A stretch of DNA of 64,000 nucleotides from JABDQA01 sp963824415 (GTDB lineage: Bacteria; Desulfobacterota; Desulfobulbia; Desulfobulbales; Desulfocapsaceae). The stretch lies in the NCBI GenBank assembly GCA_963824415.1, contig CAWGPM010000005.1, positions 248,001-312,000 on the forward strand, written 5' to 3'. Positions 43,905 through 51,817 of the stretch are shown here, piece by piece. The position numbers and the translations under genes are program-made. Position 1 is the stretch's first letter. Every line of letters begins with the position of its first letter. Under the pieces are notes generated by a model that did not search any database, was not told where the DNA came from, and was given only the letters and a program-made list of their open reading frames with translations.

Positions 43905-44095
43905 TGCCCTGTCAAGCCTCATCTGGCGGATCTGGCTTGCGCTTTTGGCTTCCTGGCTTCGTTTCTTTTTCGGTTACATAGCGCTGCTATGCGCCCTCAG
44001 TCGTGCCTCGCGGGTAGTCAAAATTGCGGCGCCAATTTACGACATCCAAGACTTGACATGGACACTAGGCAGGCACTGGTGCTAATGATGTCCTG

Positions 44096-44740
44096 CTATT
44101 TAGCGCCGCGCACGATCCTGCTGGTAAGAAAAGACAAAAGCACTCCGTAAGCCGGCAGAAACAACCCAATAGTGACGATGATCTTAAAAACATAATCGAC
44201 CACGGCTATCTCCGGCCAGTTGGCCGCCATGAACTCGTCGGTGCCGCCGGCAAAGGCCGCCGCATAAAAAATAAGGGTATCGAGCATATTGCCCAGCACC
44301 GAAGAAGCGGCCGGGGCCACCCACCAGCGCTGCTGCCGGCGCAGATAGGAAAACACCCCGATGTCGAGGAGCTGCCCGCAGACATAAGCGACAAAACTGG
44401 CCATCGCAATGCGCAACACGACGATATTGAGCGTCGCCAATTCGCTCAGCCCCTGAAATCTGCCTTCATAAAAAAGCGCCGAGACCAGATAAGAAACGAG
44501 CAAAGCCGGCAGCAGCGCTCTGAATATAATCTTCCTGGCCCTCTGAGCGCCGAAGATACGCACCGTGAGATCGGTGGCCAGGTAAACAAAAGGAAAACTG
44601 AAGGTGCCCCAGGTGGTGTTCAGGCCAAAGAGCTGGAATTCGAGCTGGACCAGATAGTTGCTTGCCGCGATAACTACGATGTGAAAGAGAACGAGAATAA
44701 AGAGTGCACGCCTGGTCTGCGCGGCGGTAAGGGTTATCAT
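44096..44740 (-). CDS. yhhQ: Queuosine precursor transporter (YhhQ/VUT family)
   Basis: A 214-residue inner-membrane protein of the COG1738 family that imports 7-deazaguanine precursors (preQ0 or preQ1) for queuosine tRNA modification. Six hydrophobic segments are visible, with family motifs TFSFPFVYLATDLTVRIFG near residue 46, VAYVCGQLLDIGVFSYLR near 117 and SVLGNMLDTLIFYAAAF near 145. A preQ1-I riboswitch overlaps its ribosome-binding site (44746-44779), giving independent support for the substrate class. It is monocistronic. Confidence 0.93.
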   Translation of the reverse strand: MITLTAAQTRRALFILVLFHIVVIAASNYLVQLEFQLFGLNTTWGTFSFPFVYLATDLTVRIFGAQRARKIIFRALLPALLVSYLVSALFYEGRFQGLSELATLNIVVLRIAMASFVAYVCGQLLDIGVFSYLRRQQRWWVAPAASSVLGNMLDTLIFYAAAFAGGTDEFMAANWPEIAVVDYVFKIIVTIGLFLPAYGVLLSFLTSRIVRGAK

Positions 44741-44745
44741 GGATG

Positions 44746-44779
44746 ATCCTTTTTGTTATTCGGGGTGAGGGAACCCGAG
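44746..44779 (-). ncRNA. preQ1-I riboswitch, translational
   Basis: On the minus strand the leader reads TCGGG-TTCCCTCAC-CCCGA, a 5-bp P1 stem with its loop, then ATAACAAAAAGGA, the A-rich tail that crosses the P1 minor groove in preQ1-I aptamers. GGA can pair with TCC of the loop to make the pseudoknot stem P2, and the same GGA is the ribosome-binding site six bases before the yhhQ start. Ligand binding should hide it and switch translation off. The layout matches known compact preQ1-I members, and the target gene is a known preQ1 regulon member. Confidence 0.78.
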
Positions 44780-44784
44780 TTTAA

Positions 44785-45169
44785 GGCTCAGCAGAAGTGT
44801 TGCGAACCTATAATAATACCTTAGCAGCACCCAACCTGCCAGCTGGCACGGCGCAGGTTATATCCTATTTGCCGACCTTGAGCAATCAATAGTTCCCACG
44901 ATTTTCAGTATGACCATTAGCCCAGTGTTTATGCACTGGACAAGCAAGCTAAAATCGAGGTTGCCTCCATCGAGCTTTTATCTTCACCGGCAGATCATTA
45001 CTTACCCTTACATAGCCAATGATCCCGTGGATAATCAGGAGTACGAAAGCAACCATTTATGACTGGATCACCGATCTCTTTATTGGTAATCTCTTCAGAC
45101 CCATTAACCAGATGAAACGATGCATCAGCTGCGCCAACTGAATTTGAACCTCAGGAAGTTTCTTTAATC
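44785..45169. other. Intergenic region, nothing recognised
   Basis: Apart from the yhhQ leader this divergent gap shows no ORF with support, repeat or obvious RNA. It should hold the promoters of yhhQ and of the DUF2269-like gene. Confidence 0.4.
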
Positions 45170-45688
45170 ATGGCCTTGCCCAAACTGCGTCCCAGGAATT
45201 TACGCTGGCTCAAGATTATTCATCTTATTGCCGTCTCCTGCTGGATCGGCGGCGCGGTAGCGCTGTTGATGCTTTATTTTCTGAAGAAATCGGTGACCGA
45301 CGGTGCCGTGCTCTACGGTATCAACCAGGCCAGCCATCATGTGGATACTGCCGTGGTCGTGATTCCAGGGGCATTCGGCTGTCTGCTGACTGGTCTTATC
45401 TATTCCCTATTCAGTAATTGGGGATTCTTCAAACAGAAATGGCTGATTGCAAAGTGGATTATCACCGTTTCCGCTATCCTTTTCGGTACCTTCTATCTCG
45501 GTCCCTGGGAGACCAGGATGATGGGGCTCTCAGGAGAACTGGGCATGGCCGCACTGCGTGACCCGGAATATCTTTACAATGAGCGGATGAATTTTATATT
45601 TGGCACCGGGCAATGCGTAATTCTGATGATCACCATCTGGATCTCGGTGTTCAAGCCCTGGAGAGCGAAGAAATCCAGTTCGAGTTGA
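45170..45688 (+). CDS. Integral membrane protein, DUF2269-like
   Basis: A 172-residue membrane protein with four hydrophobic segments. The N-terminal KIIHLIAVSCWIGGAVALL pattern with an H and W-G resembles the DUF2269/CopD-like group, which has no established biochemical role. The conserved-looking FKQKWLIAKWIITVSAILFG and LGPWETRMM segments fit that family. AGGAAG precedes the ATG, at longer than ideal spacing. It is 4 bp from the next gene and probably co-transcribed with it. Confidence 0.75.
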   Translation: MALPKLRPRNLRWLKIIHLIAVSCWIGGAVALLMLYFLKKSVTDGAVLYGINQASHHVDTAVVVIPGAFGCLLTGLIYSLFSNWGFFKQKWLIAKWIITVSAILFGTFYLGPWETRMMGLSGELGMAALRDPEYLYNERMNFIFGTGQCVILMITIWISVFKPWRAKKSSSS

Positions 45689-45692
45689 ACCG

Positions 45693-46106
45693 ATGATACA
45701 CATTTTTACCTATGGTTCACTGATGTTCGAACCGGTCTGGTCGGCCGTGGTGCGGGGTCGCTATCAAAGCAGTCCGGCAACCCTGTCCGGTTTTGTGCGG
45801 CGTTGCGTGCGCAATGAGCACTATCCGGTCATCTATCCCGACTCGGCGGCCGCAGACATCGACGGAGTTGTCTATTTCGATGTTGCCTCAGATGATCTGC
45901 TGCGCCTTGACCGGTTCGAGGGCGAATACTACAGCCGTAAACCACTGCAGCTCAGAACAGCCAGGCAAGAAACCCTGGTTGCTGACGGGTACATCCTCAA
46001 GGAAGAGCACAGCTATATCGCCACCGAACAGCCCTGGGACCCTGAAACCTTCAGGCAAACTGGCCTTTCTGCTTTTCTGGCCCGATACCAGGGCTTCGGG
46101 AGATGA
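45693..46106 (+). CDS. Gamma-glutamylcyclotransferase-like (AIG2/GGCT) protein
   Basis: A 137-residue protein of the GGCT fold. The substrate loop FTYGSLMF at residues 5-12 is the family's glycine-rich binding motif, and LDRFEGEYYSR near residue 75 carries the conserved catalytic Glu. Members release 5-oxoproline from gamma-glutamyl amino acids or act on related amides. Specificity within the fold varies, so the reaction is not certain. It starts 4 bp after the membrane protein gene. Confidence 0.85.
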   Translation: MIHIFTYGSLMFEPVWSAVVRGRYQSSPATLSGFVRRCVRNEHYPVIYPDSAAADIDGVVYFDVASDDLLRLDRFEGEYYSRKPLQLRTARQETLVADGYILKEEHSYIATEQPWDPETFRQTGLSAFLARYQGFGR

Positions 46107-46399
46107 TCCTTTGAAATCGCAAACCACGCACCGAAGCGCCGCCGGCCTGATTCACCCCGTGAACATTAGCCCCCTTCTCTCCTGCACTCAGGTACATGCC
46201 CTGCTTGCTGCGTGAAACACCCAGCACTATTTTCTTTGAAAATATAGCGCTGCCAGCCGTTGGACAAGCACCAGGTTCAGTAAGAAGCCTCTCAAGAAAT
46301 AATTGACGCAGCCTCACAGTCTCAGGTACATAGTGGGTAACGCATAATCTCGAATCAGGGATTCGAGCGCAAATCAAGTGCAATTTCAAGGAGTCCTTT

Positions 46400-47518
46400 A
46401 TGTTTAAGGTAGGATTTATCGGCTGGCGTGGCATGGTTGGTTCGGTCCTGATGTCCCGCATGCGTGAAGAAAATGACTTCACCGGCTGCGAGCCGTTTTT
46501 TTTCACCACCTCCCAGGCCGGACAGGAAGGCCCCGATGTCGGTCATGGTTGCAAACCCCTGCTGGACGCAAACGATATCGATCTGCTCAGCTCGATGGAT
46601 ATTATCGTTTCCTGCCAGGGAGGCGCCTATACCAGCGCAGTGTACCCGAAACTGCGGTCCACCTGGCAAGGCTACTGGATCGATGCCGCCTCGACCCTGA
46701 GGATGAAGGACCACTCGATTATCGTACTGGACCCGGTGAACAGAGCGGTGATAGACAAAGGTCTGGAACAGGGCGTCAAGGATTTTATCGGCGGGAACTG
46801 TACGGTATCGCTGATGATGATGGCGCTGGGCGGGCTTTTTGAGAAGAATCTGATTGAGTGGATCAGCTCGATGACCTATCAGGCCGCCAGCGGCGCCGGC
46901 GCCAAGCACATGCGTGAATTGATCAGCCAGATGGGAGAGCTCGAAGCAGAGGTTGCCGATCTGCTCGGTGATCCCGCCTCGGCGATCCTCGACATCGACC
47001 ACAGAATCGCCTCGAAACTGAGCGACGGTTCGCTGACCACAGACAATTGGGGGGTACCGCTGGCCGCCAGCCTGATCCCCTGGATCGATGTGGAGGTTGA
47101 CGACGGCCAGTCCAAAGAGGAATGGAAAGGTATTTCGGAAACCAACAAGATCCTGGGTCGGACTGGGGATCAGCGAATTGCTGTGGATGGGCTCTGCATC
47201 AGAATCGGAACCATGCGCTGCCACTCCCAGGCCTTCACGATCAAGCTCAGCGAGGATATTTCTGTGGCCGAGATCGAGTCGCTCATCGCAGAACACAACG
47301 ACTGGGTAAAAGTTATCCCCAACAACCGGGCCCTGAGCAGCACCGAACTGACCCCGGTCAAGGTATCCGGAACGCTAGATGTGCCGATCGGCCGCATCCA
47401 CAAAATGAATATCGGGCCCCGCTATCTGAGTGCGTTCACGGTCGGCGACCAACTCCTCTGGGGAGCGGCTGAACCGCTGCGCCGGATGCTGAACATCCTG
47501 CTTGCCTATCTGGACTGA
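46400..47518 (+). CDS. asd: Aspartate-semialdehyde dehydrogenase
   Basis: A 372-residue enzyme of the Gram-negative (E. coli) type, converting aspartyl phosphate to aspartate semialdehyde with NADPH for lysine, threonine, methionine and diaminopimelate synthesis. The nucleotide loop is GWRGMVGSVL at 8-17, and the catalytic cysteine is C134 in GGNCTVSLMM. The PFFFTTSQAG segment near 32-41 and the C-terminal RIHKMN region fit the same subgroup. CAAGGAG precedes the ATG. No lysine riboswitch was recognised in the 290 bp upstream. A terminator follows. Confidence 0.95.
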   Translation: MFKVGFIGWRGMVGSVLMSRMREENDFTGCEPFFFTTSQAGQEGPDVGHGCKPLLDANDIDLLSSMDIIVSCQGGAYTSAVYPKLRSTWQGYWIDAASTLRMKDHSIIVLDPVNRAVIDKGLEQGVKDFIGGNCTVSLMMMALGGLFEKNLIEWISSMTYQAASGAGAKHMRELISQMGELEAEVADLLGDPASAILDIDHRIASKLSDGSLTTDNWGVPLAASLIPWIDVEVDDGQSKEEWKGISETNKILGRTGDQRIAVDGLCIRIGTMRCHSQAFTIKLSEDISVAEIESLIAEHNDWVKVIPNNRALSSTELTPVKVSGTLDVPIGRIHKMNIGPRYLSAFTVGDQLLWGAAEPLRRMLNILLAYLD

Positions 47519-47544
47519 ATAAAACGTAGTCGATCAAAGAACCA

Positions 47545-47585
47545 CGGTCCCGGCTGTTGAAATACGGCCGGGGCTGCCGGTTTTT
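47545..47585 (+). terminator. Terminator after asd
   Basis: CGG-T-CCCGGC pairs with GCCGGG-GCTG-CCG, an interrupted GC-rich stem, followed by GTTTTT. It lies between asd and the convergent phosphatase gene. Confidence 0.7.
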
Positions 47586-47602
47586 AGACGCGAACTTGCT
47601 GG

Positions 47603-49159
47603 CTAGAAGTTTTCCTGGACCTTCGCAACGATCACGGTCACATCATCTTCAAGTGGTCCGCTTCCCCGAAAGTTTTCCAGCGCATTTACAATAGAGAAGA
47701 GAATCTCTGAGGCAGATTGGCGGCTGTTTTCTTTGATGAGCCGAGAAAGTGCATCTTTGCCGAACATTTCACCAGTCTCGTTGCGCGCCTCCCAGATACC
47801 ATCGGTGCCAAGCACGACAATCTGAGAGGGTGTTATCTCATCTCGGCGGTATTGCTCGAAATGGTAGCCCTCGTCCACGCCGAGTGCTATCCCGCTGCCT
47901 TTGAGCTCAACGATCGAGCCATCTGCAGGGTCATACAGCAGCGCCGGATCATGCCCGCAGCGTACCCAGTTCAGACATCGATCCGTGCGGTCGATTTCCA
48001 GGTAGAACAGACTCATAAAGCTGCCCGACTCAGCCACATCGCGGGAGAACTGATGGTTCACATCGGTTATGGCTTGGGAGATCTCTCCCGGAAGGGCCAG
48101 GCGCTGGCGCAGAAAGGCACGGGCACTGGCCATTAACAGCGCCGAAGAAATACCGTGCCCCGATACATCCCCGATAGCCAGTCCTATCCTGTCATTTTTT
48201 TCTGGGTACTCGATATAGTCGTAAAAATCACCGCCGGTCTCATCGCAATAGATGCTCTTACCGGCAATATCAAGGCCGCCAAAGGCCGGATCGACCCCAG
48301 GCAGGAGGTTCTGCTGGACCTGCATGGCGACCTCGAGTGAGTGCCGAAGCTGATCGCGCTGCTGCAAGCCCTCCACCATCCGGTTGAATGAGCCGATCAG
48401 ATCGCTGATCTCGTTGCTGCCCCGGGGAACCAGCCTGGTTTCCAGGTCTCCCGAGGTAACCCGGGCCGACCCCTCCGCAACAGAGAGCACCGGCAACAGA
48501 ATCTGCCGACGCAGAAAATAGAGCGTACCCAAAACCAGTAAAACCGCGGCAAGGGCAAGCCCCAGCACGATACGCTTGCGAAAAGTGGTGTATGCCTGCT
48601 GAACAGCCTCGAATGTGCCCCCCACGTCCAGGGTTATTTTTACTGCGGCCAGCATTTCATCCTTTTTCCGGCTGCTAATCGGAAACAATACCTCGATGAC
48701 CGGTATTTCAGGCTGACCCGGCTCCAGTTTCAGGGTCTTGATCTGGCGCGTGATCAGAGGATGGCCGGTGCTCATTACCGTATTGAAATCGTCGGTGATA
48801 TAGCGTTCTCCGACTTTATCCTTGCGGGTGTGATCGAGGATTATGCCTTCAGCATCACGCACCATGATCCTGATAATTTTGAAATTGAGATTTTTCTCTA
48901 GATATTCCGCCTTCTCTTCAACCAGTTCAGTGAGACTTTTTGACTCTCTTTCCATCACGAACCGTCGGGCGGAACTCTCCATCGCGGAGAGAAAGATAAT
49001 GGCTTTGTTCTCTGTCTCCTTGAGCGCAACCATCCGCATATTCTGGCGATAGAGATAGATGGTCAGCAGCAGTGAGACCAGAGCGAAGCCGGCCACGATG
49101 ACCGCTGCCTGGACAAATATGGAATTATAGAAGTGGTGCTTTTTAGCCACGGTAATCAC
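47603..49159 (-). CDS. Membrane PP2C-type (SpoIIE/RsbU-like) phosphatase with HAMP domain
   Basis: A 518-residue sensor phosphatase. It has an N-terminal transmembrane helix (about 13-34), a periplasmic sensory region of about 160 residues, a second transmembrane helix (about 197-217) and a HAMP linker ending near 270. A cytoplasmic SpoIIE-type PP2C domain (about 295-515) shows GGDFYDYIE, GDVSGHGISSALLM and GTDGIWEARN, which carry the metal-binding aspartates. Such proteins dephosphorylate anti-sigma-factor antagonists or other partner-switching proteins in response to an external signal. No antagonist or anti-sigma kinase gene is adjacent, so the target is unknown. Confidence 0.9.
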   Translation of the reverse strand: MITVAKKHHFYNSIFVQAAVIVAGFALVSLLLTIYLYRQNMRMVALKETENKAIIFLSAMESSARRFVMERESKSLTELVEEKAEYLEKNLNFKIIRIMVRDAEGIILDHTRKDKVGERYITDDFNTVMSTGHPLITRQIKTLKLEPGQPEIPVIEVLFPISSRKKDEMLAAVKITLDVGGTFEAVQQAYTTFRKRIVLGLALAAVLLVLGTLYFLRRQILLPVLSVAEGSARVTSGDLETRLVPRGSNEISDLIGSFNRMVEGLQQRDQLRHSLEVAMQVQQNLLPGVDPAFGGLDIAGKSIYCDETGGDFYDYIEYPEKNDRIGLAIGDVSGHGISSALLMASARAFLRQRLALPGEISQAITDVNHQFSRDVAESGSFMSLFYLEIDRTDRCLNWVRCGHDPALLYDPADGSIVELKGSGIALGVDEGYHFEQYRRDEITPSQIVVLGTDGIWEARNETGEMFGKDALSRLIKENSRQSASEILFSIVNALENFRGSGPLEDDVTVIVAKVQENF

Positions 49160-49347
49160 CTGAAAACCTGCGGACGAGAAATGGGGAAAATTTGTGCTTC
49201 ATCAGATTTCTCAATAGATTATCAGGACCGCGCTCCAAGCATAATTGAAGGGTAATAAGAGTTTTGTCAAGTTGATTCAACTGCATGGATTGTACGAACG
49301 ACGTTCAAGGGTTGCAAACAGAGCCGGATTTAAACTGTTTTGTATCA

Positions 49348-49890
49348 CTACTGAATTATCCTGCCGATCTCCTTACCGAGACGCTGTTCACCCGACGCTG
49401 CCAGCTCCTGGGAAAGAGCGCGCAGTACCTCTCTGACAATCGAGGTTTTCGGCCTCGACGAACAGAGCTGGACTTCAAGCGTTTTGATATCGAAGACCAT
49501 CTCTTCGAGTTGCCGATAATCATCTTTATCTGACAGGCACCTGGCTTTGATTTCATGGATGAGCTTTTCCACCGCATCTTTGCTTGCCTGGCTGAGCACG
49601 GCCTCATCGCCGAGCTGCAGGCCGCCTGGTATTGAATCTCCACCATCCGATGTGCCTGGAATCTCCAGGGCCTGAATACCTTCGGCGGTGATCGTGATGC
49701 CGCCGGCCAGGTTTTTCAGTTCGGCATACCCTTCGATGATCAGATCCTCGGCAAGCGCGCCAGCCTCGCTTTTTTCGAGCCCCAGTGCAGCGCCGATTTC
49801 ATACATCGAAGACTCGCTCTGGCTTTCTCCCTGGCTTTGCTCATAGAGTTCCAGAAGGTATTGCTTCATTTGTCCGTTTTCCAAGCCCAT
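49348..49890 (-). CDS. Uncharacterised protein with possible winged-helix N-terminus
   Basis: A 180-residue soluble protein. Residues about 25-75 (MYEIGAALGLEKSEAGALAEDLIIEGYAE region) look like a winged helix of the MarR/DtxR style. The remainder is helical and acidic, with a basic C-terminus. AGAGGAAA precedes the ATG. No family was recognised. It lies between the phosphatase and a DUF3465-like gene on the same strand. A DNA- or protein-binding role is possible but unproven. Confidence 0.72.
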   Translation of the reverse strand: MGLENGQMKQYLLELYEQSQGESQSESSMYEIGAALGLEKSEAGALAEDLIIEGYAELKNLAGGITITAEGIQALEIPGTSDGGDSIPGGLQLGDEAVLSQASKDAVEKLIHEIKARCLSDKDDYRQLEEMVFDIKTLEVQLCSSRPKTSIVREVLRALSQELAASGEQRLGKEIGRIIQ

Positions 49891-49917
49891 GGGAAATTTC
49901 CTCTTCGGGTTTTCTCG

Positions 49918-50388
49918 TTACTGATAGAGTCTGTTGTTATGCTTTAACCAGCCATCTGCATGCTTTTTTCGGGGATCGTGATGAGTCCAGTGCACCACTC
50001 CGCCCTTTTCGTTCCACTCATACTCACCGGAAAACGTCACCCGGTCACCTTTTTTTAGGGCCTCGATCCGTGGCGCGATATCGATATTGTGGGCGATCAG
50101 AACCGTTTGTCCATCATCGAGGCGCAGGATAAATCGCTGATGCCGGCTGCCGCTCGTGTCGTCCTTGAGCAGGGCTGTCACCACACCCGAGCCCTGCACC
50201 GGAATATTACTGAGCCTGTTTTCAAATGCCTGGGCAAGTTCCTCGGAGGTCCCGGCGATTTTTTCACCCGGGTCACCGGAAAAGGGCCAGTGCCCGCGAT
50301 CATAAAAGGCGACAAGTGTAAGAACCAGCAGCAAAACGACAATGATCGTCTGTCTGGTCGGCCAATATTTTTTTCTTGGTGCCTTCAA
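49918..50388 (-). CDS. DUF3465-like exported protein
   Basis: A 156-residue protein with an N-terminal transmembrane or signal segment (about 13-27) and an OB-like exported domain. RFILRLDDGQTVLIAHNIDIAPRI near residue 86 and the near-terminal GEYEWNEKGGVVHWTHHDP segment are characteristic of the DUF3465 family. Function is unknown, and the domain resembles nucleic-acid or nuclease-associated OB folds only distantly. It is 27 bp upstream of the winged-helix-like gene and shares its strand. Confidence 0.8.
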   Translation of the reverse strand: MKAPRKKYWPTRQTIIVVLLLVLTLVAFYDRGHWPFSGDPGEKIAGTSEELAQAFENRLSNIPVQGSGVVTALLKDDTSGSRHQRFILRLDDGQTVLIAHNIDIAPRIEALKKGDRVTFSGEYEWNEKGGVVHWTHHDPRKKHADGWLKHNNRLYQ

Positions 50389-50424
50389 TCGTTTGCGCCC
50401 ATACCTGCCTAAACGGGATAGCCG

Positions 50425-51207
50425 TTACTGGCCTGGAAGTCCATCGAGGAACTCGAGCAGCTCACGTTCATACTCTGCAAACTCAGAAATCGTGTTGTGA
50501 GACGATTTTTGTATTACCACTTCGCGTACCTGGTTCGGTGGAAATGATTGAACCAGCGCATCACTCATCTTCCGGGAAATTACCTCATCAAACTCCGCGA
50601 CCAGACACAGAACAGGCGCTGCAACCTGGGCCACCCGAGAGGCTGACTCGAAACGGTCTTTCATCAACGTCCGCACCGGCAGATAGGGGTAGTAATGTGC
50701 AGCCACCTCTACCATACTTGCATAGGGCGTCACCAAAACCAGACCAAGCATCGGTTTTTGCGAAGCCAGATAGATCGCAACACCGGTCCCGAGGCTCCGC
50801 CCGATTACCGCCACCTCATCATGCTGCTCGCGCACCCGCTCATACAGAGCCAGACTGTCCGCCAGAATTGCTTGCTCGTCAGGCGCCCCAGAACTGCCTC
50901 CATACCCACGATAGTTGTGCAGATAGAGGTGGTATGAAGGCAGCAGCCGCTTTAACTGGCCAATATTATATGAGACATCTTCTGCGTTGCCACCGAAATA
51001 GATCAACGCCCGCCGACCGGTTCCGGCAGCGTGCCAGACTTTAAGCCGCTCGCCGTCATGCTCCAGCCAGAAAGGCTGGGCTTCGCTCGAATTGGCCGGC
51101 GGCGTTGGAAAGTAGAGCATGGCCCGCTGCTTGAAATACATAAACAGACAGATGCACAAATAGCCTAAAACAATAAGCAGGACGAACCAGAAAAGTGTTT
51201 TAAGCAT
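50425..51207 (-). CDS. Membrane-anchored alpha/beta hydrolase (serine aminopeptidase-like)
   Basis: A 260-residue protein with one N-terminal helix (about 4-24) followed by an alpha/beta hydrolase. Features are ALIYFGGNAEDVSYNIGQL as oxyanion region, the nucleophile elbow GRSLGTG near residue 118, an aspartate in CLVAEFDEVI and the final histidine in KSSHNTISEF. Members of this BEM46/YfhR-like group are anchored to the inner membrane, with unknown substrates. The start at 51207 is chosen because the anchor begins there; an upstream ATG gives an unlikely 47-residue extension. The ribosome-binding site is weak. Confidence 0.85.
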   Translation of the reverse strand: MLKTLFWFVLLIVLGYLCICLFMYFKQRAMLYFPTPPANSSEAQPFWLEHDGERLKVWHAAGTGRRALIYFGGNAEDVSYNIGQLKRLLPSYHLYLHNYRGYGGSSGAPDEQAILADSLALYERVREQHDEVAVIGRSLGTGVAIYLASQKPMLGLVLVTPYASMVEVAAHYYPYLPVRTLMKDRFESASRVAQVAAPVLCLVAEFDEVISRKMSDALVQSFPPNQVREVVIQKSSHNTISEFAEYERELLEFLDGLPGQ

Positions 51208-51357
51208 GTCGTTCTCTGTTAGAGCAGCCGCAGGTGGCCGATTCCAGGCCATTACCCATAGTCTGTACGCAGCACTAAGAAGCTGAATCCGGTCTGAAAC
51301 AGCATACGGCAACGAAACCAGCCCGTGATACCGGGTTGATTCGCGCAAACCATTGTT

Positions 51358-51774
51358 TCAATCATCAATCAGACGCCTGCCTAAACAAGCCACCTCGTCT
51401 TCCAGGAAGCCCTGCTTGAGATAGAAATCGAGAACGGGCTCGTTCGAGCGGCGCACCAGTATATTGATTTTGGGGCAGCCGATCGCCTCCAGCCTGCCGG
51501 CAACCGCATCGACAAGTTGCCGCCCGCAGCCGCGACCGCGAAAGTCCGGATCAACAGCCAGGTAATAGAGCCAGCCACGATGTCCATCGTAGCCGCCCAT
51601 GGCTGAGCCAACCAGCAGCTGATCACAGATACCCACCAGAAACAGCTCCGGTTGAACCTGCAGCTTTCTGGCAATATCTTTTTCGGGATCGTTCCAGCCG
51701 ACCGTCAAACCGCAGCGCCGCCAGAGCGCGATGACCGCATCCCGGTCCGGTTCTGAAAATACCCGGATCTGCAT
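51358..51774 (-). CDS. GNAT family acetyltransferase (YpeA-like)
   Basis: A 138-residue acetyltransferase closely following the YpeA subgroup: WNDPEKDIARKL near residue 27, GGYDGHRGWLYYLAVDP near 60 and the acetyl-CoA loop FRGRGCGRQLV near 78. The start at 51774 matches family length. An ATG at 51810 would add 12 residues and lies only 8 bp after the lldEF stop. It is the last gene of, or just behind, the lactate operon. The substrate is unknown. Confidence 0.85.
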   Translation of the reverse strand: MQIRVFSEPDRDAVIALWRRCGLTVGWNDPEKDIARKLQVQPELFLVGICDQLLVGSAMGGYDGHRGWLYYLAVDPDFRGRGCGRQLVDAVAGRLEAIGCPKINILVRRSNEPVLDFYLKQGFLEDEVACLGRRLIDD

Positions 51775-51817
51775 GCGCTTGCCCTGGTTGGAGAAGTGCT
51801 CAGCCGGCATATCCTGT

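Noticed and set aside
46355..47296. 313-codon minus-strand frame opposite asd
   Set aside because: It is antisense to a canonical aspartate-semialdehyde dehydrogenase and has no family features.
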